Shown here piece by piece: positions 1 to 8,707 of a stretch of 64,000 nt of DNA (position 1 is its first letter; the number at the start of each line of letters is the position of its first letter). Source of the DNA: an uncultured Ilyobacter sp. (lineage in GTDB: Bacteria > Fusobacteriota > Fusobacteriia > Fusobacteriales > Fusobacteriaceae); contig NZ_OY764058.1 in the NCBI RefSeq assembly GCF_963668085.1, forward strand, positions 310,001 to 374,000. Reading direction: 5' to 3'. The notes beneath the pieces are model-generated. The model searched no databases. It was not told the origin of the DNA and worked only from the letters and a program-made list of their open reading frames with translations. Made by a program: the position numbers and the translations under genes.

Positions 1-269
1 TGATATTTGCAATGGCTTGTTTGGGATCATTTGCATTTACAAGTCTTTCTCAAGGGTGGTTTCTTGTTAAAAATAAGTGGTATGAACTGCCACTATTTGC
101 AATTATAACATTGATTTTATTTTTCCCAGGGATATTATCTATTTTATTCAAGCTTCCAATGGAGAATAGATATTACTTTTATAGTATAGGTCTTGTACTT
201 TATGGAATAGTCTACTTGATGCAGAACTCTAGAAAAAAGGGTGAAGTGCTAGCAGATATGAGTGTATAA
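1..269 (+). CDS. TRAP transporter fused permease, C-terminal end (partial)
   Basis: The reading frame is open from the left edge (codons in phase with base 3) to the TAA at 267-269, so only the last ~88 residues are present. They form two or three hydrophobic segments with the pattern GSFAFTSLSQGW, then a helix ending FFPGILSILFKLP, and a last helix near the C-terminus. This resembles the end of the large fused permease of TAXI-type TRAP transporters, which use an ion gradient and a periplasmic binding protein to import organic acids or amino acids. The substrate cannot be read from this part. A hairpin terminator follows at 395-428. Confidence 0.55.
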   Translation, partial: IFAMACLGSFAFTSLSQGWFLVKNKWYELPLFAIITLILFFPGILSILFKLPMENRYYFYSIGLVLYGIVYLMQNSRKKGEVLADMSV

Positions 270-394
270 AAGTTTGCTGAAACTGTCAATAAAATCATGC
301 TGAAGAGCAGTCATCCTAGATCTAATTGTCGGTAATGATTAAGCTATATATAGGCTTGGAAACACAAACTTTTAGTGTACTTATCAATTTTTAT

Positions 395-428
395 AGTGGT
401 GTGCTGTGTCAGGCACATCACTTTATTT
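395..428 (+). terminator. Rho-independent terminator after TRAP permease
   Basis: A 10-bp stem (395-404 with 413-422, one G-U pair) is followed by a T-rich run. It separates the TRAP gene from the two-component system. Confidence 0.7.
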
Positions 429-547
429 TTTTATCTATTTTCAATAACAATGAAATTTAGTGTAAATGAAAATTTTAGCACTTTTAATTTGAAGATGATT
501 ATTATACAATGTAAAAAATATTTATGATAGAAGGTGATTAGAACACA

Positions 548-1846
548 GTGATAAAAAAGAGTGACATAAAAATTCGAAACATCTTTATTGTTTGTATGGT
601 AGCTATTTTGATAGGTCCATTTTATATAACGCCCTTTAATACAAATTTTTACCTCACGTTATTGCCCATTTTTTTATCACTTTTCTTAATCTGTTTTAAG
701 AATGATAACATTCTGGCTATCTCTTTATCATTGGGGCTATCGACCTTTTTATTTCGGTCAGCTGTTTTTTACCTGAGTAATGATATATCTATTGAAAATG
801 TAGTCAGTCAATATACCCCCTTACTAGTATATTATTTGTCATTTGGAATTTTATTTCAAAAATTAAAAGTGAGGCAAATATTGGATAATCCATTTAATGC
901 TTTCCTGAGCATATGGGCATGTGATTCTATATCAAATGTTATAGAGGTTTCAACCAGACAGATATGGAGAATCGTCGATTTTAGTACTATATTAAGTAAG
1001 ATTATGCTTGTAGGAGCTATCAGAACAACAATAATACTGTTTATCTATTATCTAATAAGATATTTGGTTATCAAGTTTCAAGAAAGTGAACGAGATAAAT
1101 ATTATCACGAAAGTATTATGTTTATTTCAAAATTAAAAACAGAGTTGTTTTTTTTAAAAAAATCCAGAGACAATATTGAAGATATGGTGGCCTATGTACA
1201 TCACTATTATGAAGTCACTGAAGATGAAAAACTAAAGGCTCCTTTTTTGAAGATTGCCAAGGATATTCATGAGGTAAAAAAAGATTACCTGAGGGTAATT
1301 GCAGGTATGGACACTATTTTTCACTCTGATACAAATATAAAATATATGAGTAATAAGGATATTTTAAACATTGTGGCTGACAACGCACTGAAATTAATTA
1401 AAAGCAAGGATAAAAATATAGCCTTGTCTGTTCATTACGATCAGGTATTTCTGACAAATGATTTTTATTCAATTATATCCATATTAAATAATTTAATCAT
1501 CAATAGCATTGACTCAATCGAATCTTTTGGGGAGATAGATATTGAAATGACATTTAAGGGCAAGAATATAGAGATTACCGTTGTAGATACTGGAGAAGGA
1601 ATACCAGAGGATAAAATGGATGTTATTTTTAAATCTGGGTATACCACAAAGTATGATGCCGAAACAGGTAAAATGTCCACAGGTCTAGGACTTTCTCATG
1701 TTCATAACATTGTCACAGAATATTTCAATGGGGTTATTAAAGTGGAGTCTAAAATAAAAAAAGGAACCAAAATGATTATTGATATTCCAAAAGAGACACT
1801 GATGAGGGGAGGCGAAAGAGATGTCAACAATTTATATAGTAGATGA
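548..1846 (+). CDS. GlnK-like sensor histidine kinase
   Basis: Membrane-bound sensor kinase of 432 residues. About six hydrophobic segments occupy residues 10-175, with no large extracytoplasmic domain, so the signal is probably sensed in or near the membrane. The phosphoacceptor region IHEVKKDYLRVI gives His241, and the ATPase domain has an N-box (LNNLIINSIDSIE), a G1 box DTGEGIPEDK and a G2 box STGLGLSHVH. The start is a GTG at 548 after GGTGATTAGAACACA. The 3' end overlaps the response-regulator gene by 26 bases, so the two are translated together. The YcbB-type output domain of the partner places the pair with Bacillus GlnK/GlnL, which answers glutamine; the signal here is inferred, not shown. 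Confidence 0.8.
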   Translation: MIKKSDIKIRNIFIVCMVAILIGPFYITPFNTNFYLTLLPIFLSLFLICFKNDNILAISLSLGLSTFLFRSAVFYLSNDISIENVVSQYTPLLVYYLSFGILFQKLKVRQILDNPFNAFLSIWACDSISNVIEVSTRQIWRIVDFSTILSKIMLVGAIRTTIILFIYYLIRYLVIKFQESERDKYYHESIMFISKLKTELFFLKKSRDNIEDMVAYVHHYYEVTEDEKLKAPFLKIAKDIHEVKKDYLRVIAGMDTIFHSDTNIKYMSNKDILNIVADNALKLIKSKDKNIALSVHYDQVFLTNDFYSIISILNNLIINSIDSIESFGEIDIEMTFKGKNIEITVVDTGEGIPEDKMDVIFKSGYTTKYDAETGKMSTGLGLSHVHNIVTEYFNGVIKVESKIKKGTKMIIDIPKETLMRGGERDVNNLYSR

Positions 1847-2669
1847 TGATCCTAGTATTGTTACTATTTTAAAAGATATTCTGAATAAGTATTTCAAAGG
1901 ATCATTAATCGGCAGTTCTTTTAATGGTGAAGATGCAATTGAAGAGATAAAGATGCTTAAACCTAATATAGTATTGTTAGACTTTTTATTGCCAGATAAA
2001 GACGGTCTTCAGGTGATAAAAGCCATAAGGGAAGAATATGACCAGGGAATTATTATGATTTCTGAGGTGTCAGACAAACAGATGATTGCAAAGGCTTACA
2101 AGAAAGACATAGAGTTTTTTATATCCAAGCCGATTAATGTTGTAGAGGTTGTTTCTGTTATAAAAAAGGTGATAGAACATCTGAAAATAAAAGGTGCACT
2201 GAGTCAATTTGAAGATGCCTTGAGTATATTGAAAAATAACTTGGGATCAGAGGAAAAACCTGCGGTTAGATATGAAGAAAAGTTAAAAAAACTCTATAGT
2301 AAACTCGGCATAATCGGTTCTAGTGGATGCGATGAACTCATTAAGGCTGTAATATGGTCTAAATCACAAGGGTCTGACTATTCTTTATCGGATATGTACA
2401 AGGCATTAATTGATGATGGAGATGGGATACAGCAGATAGATGCAGTAAAAAAACGTATTGGAAGGGTTATCACAAAGGCATTTAAGTCTATGGCATCTTT
2501 GGGAGTAGAAGACTCTATGAACCCCCTCTTTGAAGATTATGCCAGCCAATTATTTGATTTTACTGAAATGAGAAAAGAAATGAGGAATATAACTGGGGAG
2601 TCAAAGCAACCTGGGAAAATACATGTAAAACAGTTTATAGAGAGCAGTCTTGTACTAATCGAAGATTAA
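1821..2669 (+). CDS. GlnL/YcbB-type response regulator
   Basis: Response regulator of 282 residues. The N-terminal receiver has the acidic pocket D8-D9-D10, phosphoacceptor Asp54 (VLLDFLLPDKDG) and the conserved Lys in FISKP. Residues ~165-280 (KLGIIGSSGCDELIKAV onward) match the YcbB DNA-binding domain of B. subtilis GlnL rather than an OmpR or NarL output domain. GlnL activates glutaminase and glutamine-uptake genes in Bacillus. Likely targets here are the neighbouring TRAP transporter or glnN at 39.6 kb, but no binding site was identified. The start has a good GAGGGGAGG site inside the kinase gene. Confidence 0.82.
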   Translation: MSTIYIVDDDPSIVTILKDILNKYFKGSLIGSSFNGEDAIEEIKMLKPNIVLLDFLLPDKDGLQVIKAIREEYDQGIIMISEVSDKQMIAKAYKKDIEFFISKPINVVEVVSVIKKVIEHLKIKGALSQFEDALSILKNNLGSEEKPAVRYEEKLKKLYSKLGIIGSSGCDELIKAVIWSKSQGSDYSLSDMYKALIDDGDGIQQIDAVKKRIGRVITKAFKSMASLGVEDSMNPLFEDYASQLFDFTEMRKEMRNITGESKQPGKIHVKQFIESSLVLIED

Positions 2670-2780
2670 AGTGATCTTGGGCAAGTAAGTTTTTCTGGAT
2701 AAAAATTGAAACTTTATAAATTCAGTAAATTGTGAGAATTTACTTAGTATAAATTTGAGTTGATCAATAGCTTATAATGA

Positions 2781-2818
2781 AAAAAACAGCTGTAGAAAGA
2801 TGCTTACAGCTGTTTTTT
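2781..2818. terminator. Bidirectional terminator
   Basis: A 14-bp perfect stem (2781-2794 with 2805-2818), A-rich on the left and T-rich on the right, lies between convergent genes and touches the stop codon of the minus-strand gene. It can serve both directions. Confidence 0.8.
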
Positions 2819-3257
2819 AACGTCTTTTTTCTAGAAGAGAGACTAGTATTTTTTCAAACTCTCTGTCTTCATTTCCGGTTCTTTTTTTGGGTCCCTTGGT
2901 TCTTCCCCCTGCTTTTCTTATTTTCTGGCCCATATGTCTCTGAAATATGAGGGACTCGATATTAAAAATTGTGTAAAGAAAGCCCTTTGGGTGGATGATT
3001 CCTGAAGCCTTTTGAAGAAGTATAGAGGCCAGTCCGTAGTCTTGGGTAACTATGATGTCACCCTCTATACAGGTGGTAATTATTTTGTGGTCCACAGAAT
3101 CTAGACCCTGTCCTACCTTTATCACAGTGAAGTTTCCATATATTTCGTGGGCTTCATCCACTACCATGATCAGCTCTATTCCGTGTTTTATGGCCTGCTC
3201 TTCGCATATTTTCTTTACAGCTTTTGGACAGGCATCGGCATCTATTATTATTCTCAT
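2817..3257 (-). CDS. YaiI/YqxD family protein (UPF0178, DUF188)
   Basis: A 146-residue soluble protein beginning RIIIDADACPKAVKK, the hallmark N-terminus of the UPF0178 family. The family has a PIN/NYN-like fold with clustered acidic residues (D6, D8 and later TQDYGLA), suggesting a nuclease, but no biochemical role is established. Length is normal for the family. The ATG directly abuts the TAG of the upstream MscS gene (TAGATG), so translation is very likely coupled. Confidence 0.85.
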   Translation of the reverse strand: MRIIIDADACPKAVKKICEEQAIKHGIELIMVVDEAHEIYGNFTVIKVGQGLDSVDHKIITTCIEGDIIVTQDYGLASILLQKASGIIHPKGFLYTIFNIESLIFQRHMGQKIRKAGGRTKGPKKRTGNEDREFEKILVSLLEKRR

Positions 3258-4160
3258 CTAGTTCTCACTTTCACCGGTATTTTTATTTTGTTCTTCGTCT
3301 TTTTTAAACACAATAGTCCTGTAAGGGAAAGGAATCTCTATTCCCTCGCTATCAAATCTCTGCTTGATACTTTTATTCAGATCGCATTTCATTACAAAGC
3401 CAGATGCGCTGTCTCTAGACCAAACCCAGGCTTTCAAGTTTACAGAAGAGTCTCCGAATCCGACTACTCTAACATTTACAGAGGGATCTCCTGCATTTAT
3501 TTCTTCAAAAGTCCTGTTATCAAAAAATGAAGGATGTTTCATAGCTTCTTCTCTTATTATCTGGATGGCCTTGTCCTCATCAGAGTCATAACTGATGCCT
3601 ATTTCTAAGTGATTGCACACCTTATCTTCCACTATATTTGAGTTTTCTATGATTTCATTACTTATAACCGAATTTGGGATTATTATCCGTTTGTTTTCAA
3701 ATGTCCTTATCATCGTGTGCCGAAGAGTTATATCCTCTATCATTCCAAAGGTTTCTTTTCCGATTAATTTTACTCGGTCTCCAATTCTAAAGGGTTTGAA
3801 AATAGCTATAAAAATTCCACTTACTATGTTTGAAAAAGCCTGCTGAGATGCAAAACCGATAATAATGGCGAGGACACCGGAACCTGCAAAGATGGAAACC
3901 ACTAAACTTCTGAATGAAGGGATGGTGTACACTGCAGACAAGAGACCTATAAAATAAATTATTCCTGCCAAAAAGTGTTTTATAAAGGTAAATTGCGTGG
4001 GGTCAAGCTCCTTAAGTTTATGATTGCTGTCCATTACCTTTCTAGAAATTTTCACGAAAAACAGAGTCAGCATAACCACAGCTGAAAATATGAGAGTTCT
4101 GATGATTAGATTTAAAATTATTTCTTTACTGAATATCTCTAAAAATGTATCTGCAACCAT
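3258..4160 (-). CDS. MscS-family mechanosensitive channel
   Basis: A 300-residue membrane protein. Three hydrophobic segments (roughly 15-38, 62-85, 90-115) precede the MscS beta domain (FKPFRIGDRVKLIGKETFG, then NKRIIIPNSVISNE). The pore-helix region GSGVLAIIIGFASQQAFSN is the typical glycine/alanine-rich TM3. Such channels open under membrane tension and release osmolytes. The start ATG follows GGAGATAAGAA. It forms a two-gene unit with the YaiI gene. It is one of three MscS-superfamily genes in the window. Confidence 0.9.
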   Translation of the reverse strand: MVADTFLEIFSKEIILNLIIRTLIFSAVVMLTLFFVKISRKVMDSNHKLKELDPTQFTFIKHFLAGIIYFIGLLSAVYTIPSFRSLVVSIFAGSGVLAIIIGFASQQAFSNIVSGIFIAIFKPFRIGDRVKLIGKETFGMIEDITLRHTMIRTFENKRIIIPNSVISNEIIENSNIVEDKVCNHLEIGISYDSDEDKAIQIIREEAMKHPSFFDNRTFEEINAGDPSVNVRVVGFGDSSVNLKAWVWSRDSASGFVMKCDLNKSIKQRFDSEGIEIPFPYRTIVFKKDEEQNKNTGESEN

Positions 4161-4292
4161 TTCTTATCTCCTTGTATATAAAAGTTATTTATTTTTGATG
4201 TTATTTTTCCATGGATTTAAATTTTTGATAAGTCTCTAAATACCTCATATAATAGCATTAAAGTTAATTGCAATCAAAATAATTTTGAACTT

Positions 4293-5984
4293 TTATGAGT
4301 TTTTAATTAAAATTTTGTATATGGAATCACCGGTTCTTTGAGCAGAGATGTTGTTTTGGACTTCTTTGTTTTTTATCAATGTAATAAGCTCCCTTATTAT
4401 TTTGAGCTGGATAATGTTGTCATTTTTTGGAGTCAAAATCAAAAATATAAATTTTGTTTTTTTACCGTCAGGAGAGTTCCAGTATATACCTTCTTTGGAA
4501 AATGCAAAGGCGATAACTGGTTTGTCTATAATTTCAAGCCTGGCATGAGGCAGGGCTATCCCCTCTTCGATAGAGGTGTTGCTCATATTTTCTCTGCTTA
4601 GTACCTGTGTTTTTATTACTTCATATTCTATTTTTTTATTGGCACTGATCAAGGCGGATATTTTTTCAATAGCTTCGCTAGGTGTAATTGCATCTAGATC
4701 TTGAATGATCAATTTTTTTGACAAGAATTCTTTCAGGGATATATTTTTAGATTTTTTTATTAAAAATGCAAGCCACGGCCCCATAATGATAGATGAAAAA
4801 ATTGCTCCGAAAACAATAGCAATAAAAATCTCTTTTGAGATTAATCCGTATTCTAATGCTAAGAGGCTGACTACTATATGCATCTCTCCACCGGGAACAT
4901 GGGCGACACTTATTATCAGCTTATCGATTTTTGATTTTTTTGAAAAAAATGAACCAACCCAGGCTCCTAAAAATCTCCCAAAAATTCCTATTGCAGTTAT
5001 AAGGAAAGCAAGAAAAATATCAAAGTTTGCAAGGAAGTCTATTTTTAGTCCGATATTGACAAAAAATATAGGTGCGAAAATGGCGTAGACAATCTGTTCT
5101 ATAGAGGTTCTGGATTTTTGAGAAAAATATTTTGATTCCCCTGCCAAGATTCCTGCTATGAAAAATCCGAAAAGTGAATGTATTCCAATTTTCATAGTTA
5201 TTATTCCGAAAGCTATTCCTAAAAGTATAACTACACTGAGAGCTTCAGCAGTGGTTTCAAGTCTTTGTTCGCTTATTTTAAAAAGAAATGCGTTTAAAAG
5301 TTTTTTCACATGAAATAGAGCCATGTAAACAAAAAGCAAGGTGAAAATTATGATGTATGCTATTTTATCTATTTGAAGGCTTTCCTGAGTAAATATAGAT
5401 AATATGATTGTAAAAATTATCCATCCAATAACATCGTTTATGGTCAAAGCTGAGACGATAAGGAAGCCAGTGTCACTTTTTAAAATATTAAGGTCATGTA
5501 GACCTCTTATTGCAACAGGCATAGCACTGATGGTCATTATTGTAGCCACAAAAAAAGAGAATGTTATTCTGTTTTCTGGCATTATCAAATATTTGTCAGG
5601 TAAAAGAAGTATCGGAAAAACTGAAACCATTATGGGAATTATGATGTCAGAAAGTGATATTTTCAGGGCATCTTTTTTTTGCTTCCATACGCTGGAAAAA
5701 TTAATCTCTAAACCTGTAGTCATCAATAAAAGAAATAAGCCGAGCCATCCCACTGTTTCTATCATGTTTTGCTGTATAGCATCTATTGGAAAAAGTTTTA
5801 GCTGGAATGCGGGAAAAACTCTTCCTAAAATAGTAGGCCCTAAAAATACGCCGATGAGTATGTCTGAGGTAACAGTAGGTTGTTTTATTCTTTTTAATAA
5901 GATACCAAAAAATTTTGACAGCGATAGTATGACAAAAAGCTGTATAAGAAATAAAAGTATATTGCCTTCATTTAGATAGTGCAT
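4293..5984 (-). CDS. Kef-type cation:proton antiporter with C-terminal PTS EIIA domain
   Basis: A 563-residue protein. Residues ~1-405 hold about 12-13 membrane segments of the CPA2 (Na+/H+ or K+/H+ exchanger) family, ending in FLIKKSKNISL. Residues ~420-563 form a fructose/nitrogen-type PTS EIIA domain with the phosphorylatable His480 in EEGIALPHARL. CPA2 proteins exchange Na+ or K+ for H+. EIIA domains accept phosphate from HPr or NPr, so transport may respond to PTS phosphorylation state. Phosphocontrol is inference; the domain order is seen. The start is ATG at 5984 after AGGTGATG. The gene is monocistronic; an IS lies just upstream. Confidence 0.85.
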   Translation of the reverse strand: MHYLNEGNILLFLIQLFVILSLSKFFGILLKRIKQPTVTSDILIGVFLGPTILGRVFPAFQLKLFPIDAIQQNMIETVGWLGLFLLLMTTGLEINFSSVWKQKKDALKISLSDIIIPIMVSVFPILLLPDKYLIMPENRITFSFFVATIMTISAMPVAIRGLHDLNILKSDTGFLIVSALTINDVIGWIIFTIILSIFTQESLQIDKIAYIIIFTLLFVYMALFHVKKLLNAFLFKISEQRLETTAEALSVVILLGIAFGIITMKIGIHSLFGFFIAGILAGESKYFSQKSRTSIEQIVYAIFAPIFFVNIGLKIDFLANFDIFLAFLITAIGIFGRFLGAWVGSFFSKKSKIDKLIISVAHVPGGEMHIVVSLLALEYGLISKEIFIAIVFGAIFSSIIMGPWLAFLIKKSKNISLKEFLSKKLIIQDLDAITPSEAIEKISALISANKKIEYEVIKTQVLSRENMSNTSIEEGIALPHARLEIIDKPVIAFAFSKEGIYWNSPDGKKTKFIFLILTPKNDNIIQLKIIRELITLIKNKEVQNNISAQRTGDSIYKILIKNS

Positions 5985-6233
5985 GGCATCATCACCTTTT
6001 CCCTCTTATTCATAATTTTTTATGAAACGGCATTCATAGACTTTTAGACTAGCACTTTATTCAGTTTCTATTTTAAGTTCTAAAGAATTTTTATCAGTAT
6101 ATTTATACAGGTTTAAAAGAGAGTATCCTCTAATTTTATCCTCTTACCCACCTTAGAACTGCATTCTGTTTTTGGATATTATGAGAAGTTATTTAATAAA
6201 TTTATAAAAGAGCTGTGAAAAAAGTTAACTTAA
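5985..6233. other. Intergenic region left of the insertion sequence
   Basis: AT-rich sequence with no supported gene. With 7426-7554 it makes up the original space between the antiporter and mglB before the IS inserted. It must hold the antiporter promoter, but I see no convincing -35/-10 pair. Confidence 0.4.
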
Positions 6234-7425
6234 TAACTGATGTTTCGCGCTCAATACTAAAAAAGGACAGACTCCACCCATGACAAATTAAGCGGATTTT
6301 AAATCAAGAGATAATGATTTAAATGTCTTTTCTAAACCCATTAAATAGTATGTAGTGCTTAATTTAAATTGATTTTGTTTCTTTTTTAACTTTAGTTTTT
6401 CTAACAATACATAAGCATAGATTGAACAAAATATATGACCTAGTATTGTCTTCACTGTTCTTACTGAGGATTTTCCTAGGGAACAGTTTTGTTTTAATGA
6501 TTTATGATATACTTCGATATCCCACCTTTTTTGGTAGATCTTAACCATATTGTCATAACTTAAGTATTCATCATTTGTTACAAGGTGTAAAACAGCTTCT
6601 TTTCCATCTTCATTTTTGAAGACCTGCTTCGATAAATATAATGGGAAAGAAACCCCTTTAAACTCTATCGCGTAAGCTGTTTCAGGTAGAAAATCAAAAG
6701 ATGATAACTTTCTGTATTGGGAGTCGTCTTCTCCTGTAAATTTAAAAAGTCTATTTGATCTTACAGCGAAAACAAAACATTTATCTAAATCATTGTGGAT
6801 ATACTTAAAATTCTCATTGGAAGAGAACCAAGAGTCTGCTAGGACGTATCTATACTTAATTTTATTGCCTTTAATAGTCTTTAGCATATTTCTAAAATGT
6901 TGATTTTTTGTAAGAGCTGACTTCTTTTTTGTTTTATTGGTGTCATGGTCAGTTGAAATTTTATTCTTTCTGATAACTCTGTAATTGATTGGTAGAGAAG
7001 CCTCGCTTGTTTTGTAGGTAACAGAAAGTAAATTTACACCTTTAACACATTTAGATTTGGTGTGGTCATAGCAATAGGAAACAACATCATTTTCTTTCGT
7101 GTGAGGTTTTTCAATAATAGTATCATCTACAGATATACAGGCGTTATTATTCTGGATACTTTTAAGGATAGGTTTAATCGTTAACCAAAAGTTTTTTTCA
7201 CAAAATTCACCAGAACTTAAAAAACGGTATATTTTGTCCTTAGAGTATCTATCTTCTGTTATTTTTTGAAGATCTGTAGAATGAGCATATTTTGAAGATG
7301 CAATTAAAAAATTAGCATAAATATTTAAGTAGTCTTTATTCATAGTATTTTTCTCCTAAAAGTTGTTAATAAAATTATACTTCTTTAGAGAATATTATCA
7401 AAGGCCAGGCGCGAAACATCAGTTA
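6234..7425 (-). mobile_element. IS4-like insertion sequence, complete
   Basis: A 1192-bp element bounded by 17-bp perfect terminal inverted repeats (6234-6250 and 7409-7425), with one transposase gene on the minus strand. Both ends and the reading frame are intact, so it may still be mobile. I could not find a target duplication longer than 3 bp flanking the ends. Confidence 0.88.
6288..7343 (-). CDS. DDE transposase (IS4-like)
   Basis: A 351-residue transposase that cuts and rejoins the element ends. The DDE triad is visible: Asp73/74 (SVDDTIIEK), Asp170 (VLADSWFSS) and Glu277 within the IS4 signature Y-(2)-R-(3)-E-(6)-K (Y270, R273, E277, K284). The ATG at 7343 follows AGGAGAAAAATACT. The gene is full length with no frameshift. 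It could belong to IS4 or the related IS701 group; the triad and signature do not separate them. Confidence 0.9.
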   Translation of the reverse strand: MNKDYLNIYANFLIASSKYAHSTDLQKITEDRYSKDKIYRFLSSGEFCEKNFWLTIKPILKSIQNNNACISVDDTIIEKPHTKENDVVSYCYDHTKSKCVKGVNLLSVTYKTSEASLPINYRVIRKNKISTDHDTNKTKKKSALTKNQHFRNMLKTIKGNKIKYRYVLADSWFSSNENFKYIHNDLDKCFVFAVRSNRLFKFTGEDDSQYRKLSSFDFLPETAYAIEFKGVSFPLYLSKQVFKNEDGKEAVLHLVTNDEYLSYDNMVKIYQKRWDIEVYHKSLKQNCSLGKSSVRTVKTILGHIFCSIYAYVLLEKLKLKKKQNQFKLSTTYYLMGLEKTFKSLSLDLKSA

Positions 7426-7554
7426 ATAAAATAAAAACGGTCAATTAATTTATTTAGTTAAAAAAGTTTGAGTTTTAAAAGCTTTAAAATAAAAGAACTA
7501 GGTCAAGGGTTCGATTAAAGGTTAAAAAAGACTGAAAATAAACACTGAGTTTAA

Positions 7555-7583
7555 TTGACAAACGTAAAATATAGGGGTATTCT
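7555..7583 (+). promoter_or_regulatory. Sigma-70 promoter for mglBAC
   Basis: TTGACA at 7555-7560 and TATTCT at 7578-7583 are separated by exactly 17 bases and sit ~40 bp upstream of the mglB start. It lies 130 bp right of the IS end and is intact. Confidence 0.8.
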
Positions 7584-7624
7584 TCTAATGTAATAAACAT
7601 ATTGAAGTATATAGGAGGAGAGAA

Positions 7625-8644
7625 ATGAAAAAATTAGGATTGTTTCTTGCATCATTGGTGTTGGTGGCAGGCTTAACTGGCTGTGGCGAAAAAAAAGCAG
7701 CTGAAAGCAAAAAAGATGTTAAAACAATAGGATTTACAATTTATAAGTATGACGACAACTTTATGGCTCTGGTAAGACAGGCTATAGAGGGAGCTGGAAC
7801 AGCTGCAGGAGATGGGGTAAAAATACTTATGAATGATTCTCAAAATGACCAGTCTAAACAGAATGATCAGATAGATGTAATGATATCAAAAGGAGTAGAT
7901 TCCCTGGCAATAAACCTAGTAGACCCAGCTGCGGCTCAGACAATAATAAACAAGGCCAAGAAAGAGAATATACCTGTTGTATTTTATAACAAAGAACCTT
8001 CTCAAGAGGCTCTAGGAAGCTATGAGCAGGCTTACTATGTGGGGACTGAGTCAAAAGAAGCTGGAGTAATACAGGGAGACCTAGTTGCAAAACAATGGGT
8101 TGCAAACCCTCAGTGGGATCTAAATGGAGACGGGAAAATACAGTATGTTCTTCTTAAAGGTGAACCTGGACATCCAGATGCTGAAGCAAGAACTGAATAT
8201 GTTGTGAAAACTTTAAATGAAGAGCATAATATAGGTACTCAGGAACTTCACATGGATACAGCAATGTGGGATACTGCCCAGGCTAAAGATAAGGTAGAGG
8301 CTTGGCTTTCAGGACCAAATGCAAAGAAAATAGAAGTAGTTATCTGTAATAATGACGGAATGGCTATGGGAGCAGTAGAAGCTTTGAAAGCAAATAAAAG
8401 AGAGGAACTTCCTGTATTTGGTGTAGATGCCCTTGCTGAAGCCCTTGTTCTTATAGAAGAGGGGAAAATGGCTGGAACAGTTCTAAATGATGCACCTAAC
8501 CAGGGACAAGCTACCTTTGATCTGGCTCTGAACCTTGCAAATGGGAAAGAAGCAACAGAGGGTACAGAGTGGGAAATGCAAGACAAAGCCGTACGTGTAC
8601 CTTATGTAGGAGTAGACAAGGATAACTTAAAAGAATTTAAATAA
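7625..8644 (+). CDS. mglB: Galactose/glucose-binding lipoprotein MglB
   Basis: A 339-residue substrate-binding lipoprotein. The signal peptide ends in the lipobox LTGC (Cys20), so it is lipid-anchored. The periplasmic-binding-protein type 1 fold begins [15 protein letters not shown], as in galactose-binding protein. A calcium-binding loop DLNGDGKIQ (residues 165-173) matches the EF-hand-like site of enterobacterial MglB. It captures galactose or glucose for MglAC and may also signal chemotaxis. The RBS is AGGAGGAG. First gene of mglBAC; a hairpin follows it. Confidence 0.95.
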   Translation: MKKLGLFLASLVLVAGLTGCGEKKAAESKKDVKTIGFTIYKYDDNFMALVRQAIEGAGTAAGDGVKILMNDSQNDQSKQNDQIDVMISKGVDSLAINLVDPAAAQTIINKAKKENIPVVFYNKEPSQEALGSYEQAYYVGTESKEAGVIQGDLVAKQWVANPQWDLNGDGKIQYVLLKGEPGHPDAEARTEYVVKTLNEEHNIGTQELHMDTAMWDTAQAKDKVEAWLSGPNAKKIEVVICNNDGMAMGAVEALKANKREELPVFGVDALAEALVLIEEGKMAGTVLNDAPNQGQATFDLALNLANGKEATEGTEWEMQDKAVRVPYVGVDKDNLKEFK

Positions 8645-8657
8645 AAAAAGTTTTAAC

Positions 8658-8682
8658 AGAGAGGGTGCCCGGCACTCTCTCT
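8658..8682 (+). promoter_or_regulatory. Intercistronic hairpin between mglB and mglA
   Basis: A GC-containing hairpin (AGAGAGGGTGCC facing GGCACTCTCTCT) lies just after the mglB stop with only a short T-run. Such structures often terminate part of the transcripts or protect the 3' end, giving more binding protein than ATPase. That role is inferred. Confidence 0.6.
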
Positions 8683-8707
8683 TATATTTAGAAAAGGGGT
8701 ACTATAT

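Noticed and set aside
5404..5979. 191-residue plus-strand frame opposite the antiporter
   Set aside because: Antisense shadow of a clear membrane-protein gene; no RBS or recognisable features.
6225..7435. Target-site duplication of the IS
   Set aside because: Flanks share at most AAT depending on how the end is drawn; too short to claim.
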